A DNA stretch of 64,000 bases. It comes from Byssothecium circinans. Lineage: Eukaryota > Ascomycota > Dothideomycetes > Pleosporales > Massarinaceae. Positions 46,196 through 58,700 of the stretch are shown here, in pieces. The position numbers and the translations under genes are program-made. Below the pieces are notes generated by a model. It did no database searches, was not told the DNA's origin, and was given only the letters and a program-made list of their open reading frames with translations. The stretch is taken from contig ML976977.1 of assembly GCA_010015675.1 (NCBI GenBank), positions 1,046,712-1,110,711 on the forward strand, in the 5' to 3' direction. How positions within the stretch are numbered: the first letter of the stretch is position 1; each line of letters opens with the position of its first letter.

Positions 46196-46430
46196 TAAGT
46201 CCAACCAACGACAATGCCTTGCACTTACTAATCAACCGAACCTCCGCCGAACAACCTCGGCTCAACCACTTGATTTGCATCTCTTGCGATAGACAGTCTT
46301 CAAATACCGCCGCTCCTACTACCTCTCACCGAAAAGTTTCCCCCGAAAATCGGATACCCACCGCTATCACTCTCCAGACCAAGCCGCTGACCCCAAATCA
46401 TCATCACCCGCCGCTGGCGCCGCCGTCACA

Positions 46431-46767
46431 ATGTCCGACTCCTTCACCGCCAAGCAAGTCGCCGAGCACAACACGGTCGAGAACGGGCTCTACATAATCA
46501 TCGACGGATCAGTATACAAGATGGACACATTTGTAGATGAGCATCCTGGTGGAGCGAAGATTTTGAAGAGAGTGGGCGGGAAGGACGCAAGTAAGCAGTT
46601 CTGGAAGGTATGTCGTAATGACCTGGGGTAGATGTGAGATGGGGGAAGAACAAGGATGAGGTTGGAGATCAAAGCTGACGGTGGGGTAGTATCATAACGA
46701 GAGCGTACTGAAGAAATATGCGCCGAAGCTAAAGGTTGGAACGGTGAAGGAAGAGGCGAAGCTATAG
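46431..46767 (+). CDS. Small cytochrome b5 domain protein
   Basis: Exons 46431-46607 and 46690-46767 join in phase 0 to 84 aa, the size of a bare cytochrome b5 heme domain. Heme-ligand histidines are His38 in VDEHPGGAK and His61 at the start of exon 2 ([12 protein letters not shown]). It has no membrane tail, so it is a soluble electron carrier or a partner of a membrane reductase. The start [14 protein letters not shown] matches the family N-terminus. The intron is 82 nt with a GGGGTAG acceptor. Confidence 0.9.
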
Positions 46768-47160
46768 ACGATCAGGGTTGGAAGTGAAGATGGAGCTGCG
46801 ACACTGGCGTTTGAGATGCCAACGGATATGGGGTAATCGATTAGCGACGCTGGAGGAAGGTGACGATATTGCATATAGAAGCCTAGATTTTCTTGCATAC
46901 ATGTATAGGCTGAGCAACTAGAGGGTGAGCGTGTTGGGCATCTACCTTTTGGCTTTGAAGATGGTACTACACGATTGCTATCATATTCGACTCGTATAAA
47001 CATCTAAACATTAAATCACAAAGCAGACTCTTGCTGTACGTCTAACTGTAGGTGTCGTGGATACATCTTCCCTCAAATCAACATGCCATACCATGGGTAT
47101 CGTAAACGCCTTGTCGATGCAGCCCAGCGCAGAAAATCAAATATGACTCGAACCATTGCA
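46768..47160. other. Intergenic between convergent genes
   Basis: Contains the two 3' flanks. No gene is seen. Confidence 0.5.
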
Positions 47161-48156
47161 TCAAAAGCATCCCCACCTCTTGGTCTCCCCAGCTTTCCTC
47201 TCTGACCTCTCTAACTTCCGTCGTTGCGTCTTCAAAGCATCCTTCTCATCCTCTTCCGCATCCTCCACATCCATCCTATATCTCCTCACCGACCCGACAT
47301 CCGACTTGTCCTTCTCGTAGAAAGATTGCGATGGTGGCCCACTCACACACCTCGGCGCTAGTCTCTTCACGAATCCCCTGAGTCCATGGTTCTCTCTATC
47401 AATTTTTCGATACTGATGCCGTCTTGTACTTGGCGACATCCAGTGCATCGTCGTATCCGGCATGTTTTGCTCGCTCCCAATCTCTTTCGAAAAAGGCGAC
47501 AATGATGCACTATCTTCGTTGGTTGTCGCTACCTGTGGTGCCGTTCCTGGGCACTGCGCTGTGCGGGTGCCGAAGTCCGTGGTATTTAAGGTTATCGCAT
47601 CCGCACCACCAACTCCGTGTTCGGAAAGTGAGGGGCTCACCAGAGCACCAGTTTGATACGAAGTGTTTTGGAACATACTGCAAGAGCGGAAATGAAGGGC
47701 CAGGACATCGTCGATGTCGCCGGTACTCGTTGGGACAGTTTGCGAGCTTTTGATTCTGTAATGGCGGGCTGGCCGTGAAGGGTCGACGATGGTACATGAT
47801 GTGCGGTGAGATGAGGGGAGGGAGTTTGTATTTCGTGGCCGTGATTTGGTGGTCGAGTAGTCGGAGGATGAGGCTATGGATTTGCGGCGTGGTTCGGTGG
47901 ACTTGCGTTGGGTGAAGGGGCGCTTTTCTGATGCTGGGCGCATAGTCTTCGCCTTAGGATTTGAAGACGGATTTGAAGGCGACTTTCTTGATCTTTTTTG
48001 CCGCATAGGAGCAGTGTTGCTTCGGTGTATGTGTGGGGTTTCATGCTGAGGTGCTTTTAGACCAAAGGTCTTGTCGAAAGCGCTATCCGTTCGGTCCATG
48101 ATTGATGCATAGGAGGAATTATTTGGATTTCGTTGGAGAGTCCAGTGATCGACCAC
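47161..48156 (-). CDS. Basic, largely disordered protein of unknown function
   Basis: A single-exon ORF of 331 aa. A second in-frame ATG (MDRTDSAFDKTFG) at residue 20 may be the real start. The body is Ser/Arg/Lys-rich with little predicted structure. The C-terminus is better defined: HGLRGFVKRLAPRCVSGPP, then SFYEKDKSDVGSVRRYRMDV, an acidic helix (EDAEEDEKDALK) and a basic helix ending GCF. I do not recognise a named family. Compositional bias supports real coding sequence in this frame. Confidence 0.6.
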   Translation of the reverse strand: MVDHWTLQRNPNNSSYASIMDRTDSAFDKTFGLKAPQHETPHIHRSNTAPMRQKRSRKSPSNPSSNPKAKTMRPASEKRPFTQRKSTEPRRKSIASSSDYSTTKSRPRNTNSLPSSHRTSCTIVDPSRPARHYRIKSSQTVPTSTGDIDDVLALHFRSCSMFQNTSYQTGALVSPSLSEHGVGGADAITLNTTDFGTRTAQCPGTAPQVATTNEDSASLSPFSKEIGSEQNMPDTTMHWMSPSTRRHQYRKIDRENHGLRGFVKRLAPRCVSGPPSQSFYEKDKSDVGSVRRYRMDVEDAEEDEKDALKTQRRKLERSERKAGETKRWGCF

Positions 48157-49657
48157 GGTGTGGAGTGACTGTTATTGCAGCATCGGCTGTGCTTGTCAGT
48201 GCAGAACCGAACCATTCCCGAGCAGACTTACCGAGCGTGATGAAATCAACAGAGCGCGAAACAGATCCAGAACTCGAAATGAAGACAAAAATTAGATACA
48301 AAATGCGAATATAAATGCTAAAAAGCTGTTCAAGCCCTCTAAAGTGCGGTGACCAGCGCGCAGCACAGACGGTGGCGAGAGCGACCTTAAGGGGAAGCGG
48401 TCAGTTTGAAGAACGGGTCAACACCAACATATATATGCGAAAAGGCCTAGACGATTTCAGACCTTCCTTCACCAGAAAAACAATGCTCTTTCCCGCCGTT
48501 GGTCGGACTAGGCGTTCACCGGGGCATGCAAGGTCGCAGAGCCTGCAGGCGAATGAGCGCAGGGGAGTGGTGGGTTTAAACGCCGTGTAATTCACCGCCT
48601 CCCGCAGAGGGCGCTTGGGGGATATCGCAAAGGCTTGGTCTAAAAGCGCAATGAAAACGTGGAACGAAGTGGACCCGCGGGCGGAAAACTGGGGAGCGAA
48701 ATAATGCAGACTTGCAGCGACAGCCGCGCTACATAAGTAAAGGCTGGACGTTACACATGAGCAGGCTGAGTGAATGATGTTGCCTTTTTCACATGCTGAA
48801 AGATGGACTGAGGCAGCGAACGTCAATCAGTGGCTTGACTTGTGATGAATTGTGAAAAGGGTAAGACATGTCCGAATTGGGGTAGCAGCCTCGTTTCCAC
48901 ATGCACACGGCGATGCACTGACGATGCGGATCATGCGTGGCGTGGCGAGGCGAGGCGATATCGGGCGGGCCGCAGGTCATCTGTCGCCCGCCAGGGTCAC
49001 CAGGTGCCGTTTTTATATCCCTCTATTGTATAAAGCGCTAAAGCTATGCATATCCCTTATAGACGCTAACTCAGCATAGTAAGTATTTGGCTTTGTTCAA
49101 GAGGCCTCACAGCGCCATGTTCATGCGAGATGGAAAAGACGAGGAGGATGTCTAGAATGCTCGACAAGGTCTTGAAACTACTTTCAACTCGCGTTTACAA
49201 TTCATAGATTTGACTTTCTGCGCAGATTTCCAGCAGCAAGGCTGCCTAGGATGATGCATCTCAGAGAGGTGCTCATGCTCCCCCATTTTCTAGTGGGTGA
49301 GGTAAGACCTTCAAAGTGATCGCCTGGCCACCACTCATTCACGCCCGACTCCCAAGCGGATCCGGATCCGCAAACTTCCATTAACGTCCTATTCAACCTT
49401 TGTCCAAAGACACAAGATTTTGTAGCCTCGTTTCTACTTCAGGGAGGGCTTCGAGAGGGGCGAATATTGTGGTAGAGAGGGACGATAAGACGTGCCGAGA
49501 GTAAGTGCGATGAACACCTCAGGCTGCGACACGTCAGTATAATGGGGCTGCCCCGTCACATTGCAGTGGGTGGTCATGACCAGCAGAACTGGAGTGTGTA
49601 ACCTGTTGAAAGTTGAAAAGCCGCTGGTGTCAAGTCGTGCCACGACTTTACTCCTTC
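48157..49657. other. Intergenic, 1.5 kb, no gene supported
   Basis: Several 60-140-codon ORFs on both strands lack motifs. No repeat or RNA is recognised. Confidence 0.45.
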
Positions 49658-50151
49658 CTATCCTCGTGAACGAAATTTGCTGATGAAGGTCACAAACAGT
49701 CCTTTTTTCTCTTGAGAACGAGCCGCATAGGCACGCTTAATAGCTGCAAACATATCTGAGTCATTGTTCTTGCCCGCCGCCTCAATCAATTCCTCCTCGG
49801 GTGGAATCCTTGCCTCTGGAAGGTTTCTGCTCCTCGCAAACAGCACCTCAAGAACATCCGGACGTTTGTTCTCCACTGCGAATCGCATTGCTTAAGGATC
49901 GTTGCCCTGATATCCTGCATCAAAGAACTGCTCAAAAGTTGACGGCGGTAAACCCGCAAGCACTGCGGCAGAGACATTCCAGGAACCTGGCAATCTGAAC
50001 GGTGGCATCTTGTTTGGGTCGGCGCCGGCTTCCAGCAGCACTTTGACGAGCTCTGCACCATTTGCTTGGGAGCATGCGTACCCTAAGGCATTGAGGCCCT
50101 CATAAACAGGCCCTCGGAGAGCGATCTTTTGTGGTGAATTCTGACAGCAAA
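49658..50151 (-). pseudogene. Ankyrin-repeat-type gene fragment with in-frame stop
   Basis: Reading leftward, a frame gives NALGYACSQANGAELVKVLLEAGADPNK, an ankyrin-type helix-turn-helix unit, then FEQFFDAGYQGNDP followed by TAA (about 49893-49891) and, still in frame, AMRFAVENKRPDVLEVLF, a second ankyrin-like unit, ending FRSRG stop at 49658. CAA-to-TAA would account for the break. The 5' end is unclear; a possible acceptor lies near 50150. The fragment has about two repeats. Confidence 0.6.
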
Positions 50152-50423
50152 GTCCTGGATGCTACCGTAGGGTCGAAAATGTGTGCCAAACCGTTAGAGA
50201 CGCTCTGATATCATGCACTTTTATGTTACTGCTGGTCAGTCTTCGTTCATTCATAGTCCTTTTTCCTCTGATCGATTGCTGCTCTGTGGCTAGCGTACTT
50301 TCTTTGAACCTTTCACCTTTAATTGCAGCGACTTCTCTCAAGTTCTGGTCAATCCTACAAGTCTGTACCTTCACCGTTGCGCTACCTTGGAAAATCAACT
50401 CTATTGAACAGATACCTACCAAA

Positions 50424-51393
50424 ATGGCTGCCGCAAACTCCTCCAGGAACGTCGGCATTAACAACCCCCGCCCCCCAAATTGTGAACTTCGTTATATACA
50501 GTCTTCTATTCCCCCAACTCGCCTCAGTCACCGAAGCTGACAAGCTTTCCAACTTTTGCAAGAAACTCACTGCCTGGATTGCTCGCACTTCGCAGGCTTT
50601 GGCTACTACCTCAAGCGGCAAAGCTTATCTCGTTGCCGACCCAAGCGCGAACATCTACACAGGGCCGTATGCGGCTAAGGAGGAAACGCTTGGAAGGGGC
50701 CACACAATGTTTGGTACGATTATGAGTTTGCGACTCTGAAAAACAACAATTCCGTGAACGGTATCCATATCGTCATCCCAAAGACCCTTGCCATCGTCAA
50801 GAGCGCAACGGAATCCTGGGAGAGGAGCCGTACAACCCAAGGTGACAAGGCTGAAAACCACATCGGCGCCAACAAGGTCACCACAGTCACTCTTCAGAAG
50901 CAAAAGCGCGAGTACGAGAAACAGCAGCAGGGAAACTGTGGCGAGGTATCAACCCCCACGAGCAAGAAAGCAGCCCGTGGCTCCAACGCCGTTGCGTACT
51001 CGCTCAAACCCAAGAAGACCTCATCTGGTAAAAGCTCGAGCACCGCAAAACAGGCCGGCCTCGAACTCGACAACGGGATCAAATACCGCACCCACCACGC
51101 TCGTCACCAAGACCTCCGGATCGGCCCCTCGGAGCGCCAGCAAAACGGCACTTGGTACTACCTCAGCACCGGTTACATCCTCAAAGGCCTCGGCAGCAAA
51201 GGCAAACAGTGCACGTTCGAGCTCCAAGACCAAGAACAGCGCCCAAACTACCAAGACTAGTGTGAAGGCAACAAAGAAGCTGCCCAAAAGGGAAGAAGTA
51301 CTAGAAAAATACGGGCTTTTGAGAGTCTCAAGGTATAAGAAGTGTTTGATGATATCGGTGAGAGGACTATCTGACGGTCTGGATAGGCGATAG
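50424..51393 (+). pseudogene. Frameshifted ORF region of unknown family
   Basis: Coding character moves between frames. MAAANSSRN starts at 50424; the frame reading LTTPAPQIVNFVIY and FCKKLTAWIARTSQALA runs about 50480-50715; then after a CACACA run the frame WYDYEFATLKNNNSVNGIHIVIP continues to about 51050; finally a Ser/Thr/Lys-rich frame ends YGLLRVSRYKK near 51393. No GT-AG introns of sensible length reconcile these shifts. I do not recognise the protein. It may be a decayed gene, or contain assembly indels. Confidence 0.35.
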
Positions 51394-51720
51394 GAGCTAG
51401 GAGATGAGAGAGGTTTTGGCCTACTTGAACGATGGAGATCGGAATACAGTAGGGGAACGCCGACTCGACGGGGACTGCAGACAAGGCATGCAGTGGCATC
51501 GCGTTTCTGGGCTTCGACGTCTATACCGAGTCTCAGCTTCGAACGGAGCGTAACTAGTTTTATTAGAGACTGTATAGTGATTCTTTATCATTCATTTCCT
51601 ACCCATTTATAAAGTGGAAGCAGTCAGCTTTGCATGTTATCACCGACACCGAGGGCTCGAGTTACCATTACAGTTAAGGAACCTGCAGACTGCTTTGCAG
51701 CCAAGCCAAAACACCCCTCC
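51394..51720. other. Intergenic, 3' flank of the alpha/beta hydrolase
   Basis: Nothing recognised. Confidence 0.5.
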
Positions 51721-52566
51721 TCACTGAATCTCATGATAAAAGTCCAGTATCTTCTGCCCCACTTCTTCAAACGCCTCAATGCAATGCCAGTGCCCGACAC
51801 CCTCCATAATCTCCAACTTCTTCTCGCTCGTACCCATCTCATCGAACATCTTTTGACAGCCCTCCAACGGTGCCGACTTATCCTCTTCGCCAGCAAGTAT
51901 AAGTACAGGAACCGCAATCTTACCGTAGTTGGGTGGCTTCGCGTTGATAATGACCCTACAGTTGCTGCAATAACCCGCTGGGTCTTGAGAGAGCAGTAGT
52001 TCGCGCACAAAGCTTTTTGCCAGTAGGGACGCTTTCTTTCCCAATGCGGCATTGGGCACTGTGTTGGCCATGGATTCCATGCCTTGCTGCTCCACTGTCT
52101 GGATGCGCTTCTCAAAGATGGGAATTGCGCTGTCGTTAGGATAGACGGGGCCGATAAGGACGGCTGCTACGACTCGATCGCCACGTTCAGCTGCGAGATG
52201 TGCTCCAACGATTCTTTCCTCCTGTTAGTTTCGGACTGACAGGAAGTATATGGTGTACACATACCCACCCATACTATGCCCAACCACGATGGCTTTCGAC
52301 ACTTCCAGCGCGTCTAATATCCCAATCACATCATCCGCCAGGCTCTGGATGCTCTGCTCGATTTGCGTGTACGGCGAACGGGCTGCGCCGGTGGTATCAA
52401 ACGTGATACATCGGAAGTTATGCGCGTGCAAACCTATAGCTACCGCGTGATAGTAGTCTTGCGATGAACCGAGGCCATGCATGAAAATGAGGGTCTCGCG
52501 CACATCCTTCTCTGGCTTGAGGTCTGTGTAGTGTATCCTCTTGTACCCGATTTGAAGGAATGGCAT
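51721..52566 (-). CDS. Alpha/beta-hydrolase fold protein
   Basis: Exons 52566-52265 and 52213-51721 join over a 51-nt intron to 264 aa. Motifs: oxyanion HGLGSS after LIFMHG, strand FRCITFDTTGAARSP, nucleophile elbow VGHSMGG (Ser in the last codons before the intron), acid in LILAGEEDKSAP and catalytic His in GVGHWHCIEAF. This is the complete Ser-Asp-His arrangement of a small hydrolase such as 3-oxoadipate enol-lactonase-like enzymes; the substrate cannot be told from sequence. No signal peptide. The frame is intact. Confidence 0.88.
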
Positions 52567-55500
52567 CGTGAAGGGAGTATGTTTCTCTGAGTTCTGGGGA
52601 CTTGAGCTGGAAGCTGAATGCTTCCTTTGAGAAGCTTGTTGCAGAAACCGATGTAATTGTGGAGTGGTTCCGATATGCGGCCCGAGATGTGGTCCCGAGT
52701 GTAGTTGCCGAATTGGAAAAGCCTTGCTCCCCGCTCTTTGCGCTCCTCAATTCACATTCACCGACTCACTCCGTCATCAAACATTCTTTCTTACCGATAC
52801 TTTTTCGGTGATCATACTTTCTTCCAAAAACTATATCTGTGACGTCAAAAGGTCTAATCGTTGTTCACAACTACGTAAGCTCGGCTCGTCCATCAACCTT
52901 GCCTCTGAAAGATATAGGCAACTCATTATAGGTAAATAAATTCGTGTTAATGAGAGATGATACTGGTAAATGAATGCTTTCTGTAGCGATGCAGTGTCTT
53001 TCATAAGACCGGGAGAAAACTTGGAGAAACGTTCCAATCCGGTAATAGTATTCAATCAATGGCAAAGCTGGGTTTCTCTTATATCTTGATTTCATCTTTC
53101 TATAGGAGCTTTAACTTTTCTATAGTAACGTTATCTTTCCATAGTAACGCAGAAATCCCCCCCAAAAACTCAGCCCTGAACACCGGTCCCGTGAACCCAA
53201 ATTTCAAGCAGGATGGAAATCACAACTTTGTACGAATGGTGTCATCGCTCCAAGCTATTACTATATCATAAGGCTCTCCCGATCCATATGTGACGCAGTT
53301 CACTTGATCTTAGCTTCATGTTTTAAGTGATCACTCAGTATAACTCAATAATTATCCTCTATTTAATGTCCTTTCGATAAACACCCTTTCAAACCAGAAT
53401 AAGCAGAGATAGAAGAGCCAACCTTTAATACCTACCAGGAGCCGCTCTCCAGCATCTTCCCGGATGTTCTCAGCCCTTATGGGCATTTCACTAATTGGAT
53501 AGTGAGCAAGCATACCACATATAGTATGTATTTAAAATCCATCGAATGCTGCGCTCCAGCATTTTCCGAGTCTGTCCGAGTGCATATTGCCAAAATTGGC
53601 CCATTTCCTAGAACCATAGTAATTATAACCTATCTCAGTATATTTGACGCTCCTATTGATCACTGCAGGCAAGCGCATTCCCCTTCTATCCTAGCTCGTG
53701 CATCACATTCACCGTTGAGCTATTTCCCGCCCCGCCAATCGGGAACAGCCAGATGTACGGCCTCCAGAGCAAAGTGAGAAGGTCCCATCGCATAGCCTCG
53801 TGCCGTATATCGACTATAGCAAGCAGCGCACTCTGACGTCCCGTTGCGTTCCAATAAGGTACCTAGGTAGCTTTACAGTTCCCATAACACGAGAGCGAAT
53901 CTTGCTATCTCCCGGAAATGACTATCTAACAAAAGTCAATGATATACCAGAGCAGCTCATTTGGTGAGAGCTCCAAATATCTTTACTAGATCTCGATCGA
54001 TTACCTCAGCCCTATGGCCACAACTAGCACCCTCGCGTTCGGTACGGAACTACCACAAGTGGTAGAGGCATGCGCCTCACAGACGATCCAAGAAATGTCG
54101 CTCAAATAGTTGACATACCGAATACAGTATCTTGAAGCTATCATGTCGAACACTGTGGTCCAGCATATTCCAATTTCGTCCAAGTTTTGCTCAGCATAGA
54201 CCCATTATCAGGCTTCAGCTTATCAAAAGAGCCTGCCTAGGCCATGGTGTCCAATGAGCTAAATCTTACGTCGAAAGACCCTGCATAACTGATTTACTCG
54301 AATCACTTCCCGTAACTTCCTCGCTTCGCTAAGTGTGCGGTCAGTAGTCACTACGGAGATGCCCGACATCAAACGATGCATTGGATCGAAGCTGAACATT
54401 GAACATTCCCTATTTAGTAGCTTCCAGACTCAGCCGTCGATAGATGTACCGCAGCGCTTTCCTAGCTAGACTTAGTTCACGCGCGGACGAACCTCACTGC
54501 GTTTGCATTTTGGTATATACGGCATATAAGTGTGCAAGCGCACATGCCATTTTAGGCGGAATGATGGGAACCATCAAATACGGCGTAGCAGCGCTTTCCT
54601 GATCGGTGCATGGCTTGAAGACATCATTTCTGAAAGACCTACATGTAGCCAGTGTCTTAAGTTCGCATGATGATCTCAAACGAGAAGCTTCTTCACTATG
54701 ATTATGCATCAACGTATTCCTTACTGGGTGATATAAGGGTGGTTGACACTGTAGACTGCTTTCCACGCCTTATTCTCCAAGTCTGAGCTGCCTCTCAACA
54801 ATTGGCATGTATGCTTGCTTTCATGCGACTCACAAGAGTTCACCTTTCCGAAGGCTCCAGCCATTGCTTCAGAGTAGATTTCTCAGCTAATCAGTCGTAC
54901 CCCAAATCCCCGGGTGTAGTAAGCTTCTTACCTAGCATCCTATTCCTAATGCGTACATCACCCGCCCGTCCAATCTCACCTCTCCCACATACTGTCTCGC
55001 CTAAGCATATATCCACTGCGCGCTGCACATGCATATACTGTACATCTACCAACGCGAACCTACCGCATCCAGCAAATTCCCTCCCACCCATCCATCACTG
55101 CGACCCAGCGTATACCCAATCCGTCAAGCTCACCTCATCTTCCCTCGCACCAGAGACTTAATTTGATGAACCGCCCCGCCAGGGTCCGCCTTGAAGAACC
55201 ATCAGACCACACGTGCAGCACAGATGTACATGTCACCACAGGCATTGGCCGATTTAGGCGAAGGCGTATATCGTTTTAAACGAGGTTTGACAGCTGTCAG
55301 ACGTTTGGGACAATGGTCAGCTTACCTCGTTTGGGACTAGCGCGCTTCTAACACAGGTGAATTCACGAGTGCATCAGCCTGGACCCTGCGTTTCGGCTGT
55401 TGGTAGAATGGTGGGAATGGATAGGGTCTACAGGTGGGAGGCATTGTTACGTGTTTTTCGCTGTGGAGGACCATGGGAGCGGTTTCGTTTTGGTGGGAAA

Positions 55501-55779
55501 ATGTATTGATATGGAAGATTTGGGGTTCTTTGGCGCCGGCAAGGTGGCGTTCAGGGTCTGGCCTTCTATCTAGATTCAAGAAGTTACAGTCTTCGGATTC
55601 CTCATAGTTCTACCTACAATCCAGCAATTACCCCCTCTGACATGTTCATTCCAACGGCTTCGTCTCAGCCCATCCAACATCCTTCACTGAATATGATACA
55701 TGAATCAAAACAATTTCTTGCACTGGAAACATGCCCGCACACCCTCTTCGTGCCCAAACACCATAAGATAGAAATCTCC
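52567..55779. other. Gene-poor 3.2-kb interval
   Basis: Long AT-biased stretches without coding signal. It contains a two-unit copy of the 19-bp repeat near 53098. A short ORF at 55337-55579 on the minus strand (DRRPDPERHLAG) might be a small exon but I cannot place a start or splice for it. Confidence 0.45.
53098..53157 (+). repeat. Second site of the 19-bp CTATAGTAACG repeat
   Basis: Two adjacent 19-nt units, TCTATAGTAACGTTATCTT and TCCATAGTAACGCAGAAAT, match the array at 21896-22090, with a weaker third unit (TTCTATAGGAGC) before them. Confidence 0.75.
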
Positions 55780-58700
55780 TCACTCGTCCTCCCCTCCCTC
55801 AAACGTCTCCGAAAAATTGATCAAGCTAGTGAACCTGTCGCTCTCCTCATCCACATCAACAATTTCGCGGAAAGCTTCGTTCGCTAACCACGATAGTGGC
55901 ACTAGTGCCATGGCCCCCTTCCTAGTTCGAACCAGCTTGGTTTTCTCCTTCTTCGTTGACTTTGCAGGCGACCGGAGCGTGGCGTCGGAAATCGCATCGA
56001 GACGTTTGTGGCGGTGTTCCAGAATATCGACATCAATCGTTCGTAGGGCAGCAAAATGGTAGATGTGCACTTTCTTCGTTTGTTGATAGCGGCGGCACCG
56101 GGCAATAGCTTGGGCCATCGCGGAGTCGTACGCGTACTGGCTCTTCGCCAGCAATGGGGACACGAAGATGACGTGATTCGCGTTCACGAGATTCGCTCCG
56201 GCCGCCGACTCGCTCATTAGGTTGAGTATCAGCACCTTCTGGCTTTTTGTGGATTTGAACTCTTCCAAGATCTTTGCAGCGCTGTTTTTGCGTGTGCCTA
56301 ACGAGAGGTAGGGCACGTTGTGGGAGCTGAGAACCTCGGTAAGGATACCGGAAACCTCCTCATTTGGCACGAAGACGATAACCTGGTCCTCCGTATGGAT
56401 ACCTTTGACTAGCGAAGCAATCTCGTCCAACTTCCTGCCATAGCTCTCTTCCGAAGATTCGTCGGATGATCCCAAATCAAGAACTTTGACGAGATTTGTA
56501 GGGTGGACAGGCACCTCGCAACCTGAGTGCACACAAGCTTCGCTATCTTTCCGGTCTTGCAGGCAGGCTTCGCAAGCTGTGTGCCCACAATGGGAGATTA
56601 GGTAGAGCTGATCAAGGGAAGCTGTGCCTCCACACTTCGATGAGCTGCAAGTGTGTCGGTCGTTCCTAGCGGCTGTGAGTAGCGGAAGCAATCTCTTAAT
56701 TGTTGTGATAAACCGCTTTGATCTGATTCTTGAGGTTAATTCATGCGCCGAGTTGCGGATATCTGAGGCAAGTTCCTTCAAAACTGTCGCGTCTGAAGTG
56801 TGTTTCTTGCTTGTACGTTTAGTAGAGCTGTCCTTCTCCACTTTCTGTAGTAGCTGACGCACAAGCTTAGACGCGTCTTTGTCACCTAGGATGTTGCCGG
56901 CGTATATGTCTCGCTTGAATCCTTCGAAGTAATCATCGGCTGGGTTGTTAAGCTTCTGGAGACATTTCTCTTTCAGCTTGCGAGCAACAGATAAGAAATC
57001 GTCTTCCGTGCCCTTCTGCTGGCTCCGGCGCGTACTAATGATCATGTCGAGACCGGAGATCCCCTTCTCCGTTTTGAATGACAAAGCAGCCTTCAACAGC
57101 GCTTCTTCAGCTGTTGGGGAATTGTTTAGACTTGCATTCAACCGGTCTAAGCGGTCGGACCCGGAGGTGTTTTTGAGCTTCTTAATCTGCATGCGCAAGG
57201 AGATAAGAAGCTGCGAAAGTTCGAGGTATACTGCGTGATGTCCAGGGCTGAGTTGAACGGCTCGTAGTGTCTCAGACGACTGGATATGTTGCAATTCCGG
57301 TTCATTCTGTCGAACAAAGTTGTCTAGAAACGACTGCGCTCGAGCATGGCGGGCCTGATACCATTGACGGGAATGTATTTCAGTCTGAGAACGGAATCTC
57401 TCAACGTCAGTCTGCTCACTCATCAAGCGTTTTTCCAAGTCTGTAGTGACTGAGCCGTCCCCAAACACATCCCTTCCTAGTCGTATCCCAAGGAACGACC
57501 CGAGCTGGTTCACGTCGGTAAAGTTGGCCAAGGCGGGTGTTCCAGATAATACCCAACGCTTGTGAGCTGATAGCCGCTTGACTGCGGCAGCCGCAGGATG
57601 ATTCGCGCTGCTCTTGCTGTCGCAAAGATAGTGGTATTCATCCGTCACTACACGGTTCCAATGGAACATCTGTAGCAGTGGCACGGACAGTTGTGCTCCA
57701 CCTGTTGCTAGGGATGACGTCTTGTTCTGTGAGGTATTCTTTTTAGACTTGTCCGTCTGCACCGTATCCCAAGACTTATACGCGCTCCCATGAGCGATTT
57801 TGACTGGAACCACGCTATTGAAAACTGGATCGTCCAAGCGCCTTTCAAGAAGCCCTCGTGTTGTGCTTTGAAAAGCCTCAGGATCGAGATCAGAGTACGC
57901 TTGGACTTGTTCTGCTATATTTTCTGAAACGTAATCCATCCATGCATCAAAAGGACGGCCGCGAAACGATGCAGGAGCTGGCATAGCAGCGAAACGTCCC
58001 AGCTGAGCAATGTAATCCTCTTCAGCTAGCACACTCCATGACACTATGACCACACGGCTATTGCGGATTTCGTCAATCTCAAGACGCTGGAGATCGGAGA
58101 AGCGCTCGATAAGAAGAATGTTGTAGCGTGCGAACTGATCTTTCCCTAGGCAATTCTGGAATTCCATCTTCCATTGGCGGGCAATGTGCGGAGGGCATAG
58201 TACCAGGGTCGCGGCGATGTCCAGCAGAGAAGTCGAAATCTTTGCCCCGGTTGCGTCTGGTGTTGGTTGTTCGAACTCGCTGTTAATCAAAGCAATCGTC
58301 GTCACTGTCTTGCCAAAAGATGGCAGGTCAGCTAGCACACCTCCACGAACAGTAACGCTGCTTTCTGCCTTCGCTTCAACTCTCCATCCAAGCTGAGCAT
58401 GGATAGCTTCCTCGACTTCCGCGAGCTCTAGTGTTACGCCAGTTTCTTGAGCTTTCATCCATGCTAGCGATTGCCTCTGCGCCTTGCTAAGTGTGTATTG
58501 AAAATCCAGCGGGCTTGCATACGGACGATCGGATGAATTGCTTTGCAGTTTGAATTGGGAGAAACGTTCAGGTGCGGGATCGAAATGGTTTGTGAAGAGT
58601 CTCCATGAGCTCGATTGGGTACCGGAGAGATGAGCGCTGGCTCGATGGACCAAGGACGCCACATTGATGGCTATTTGAATGCGTACACTTGAGGGAAACA

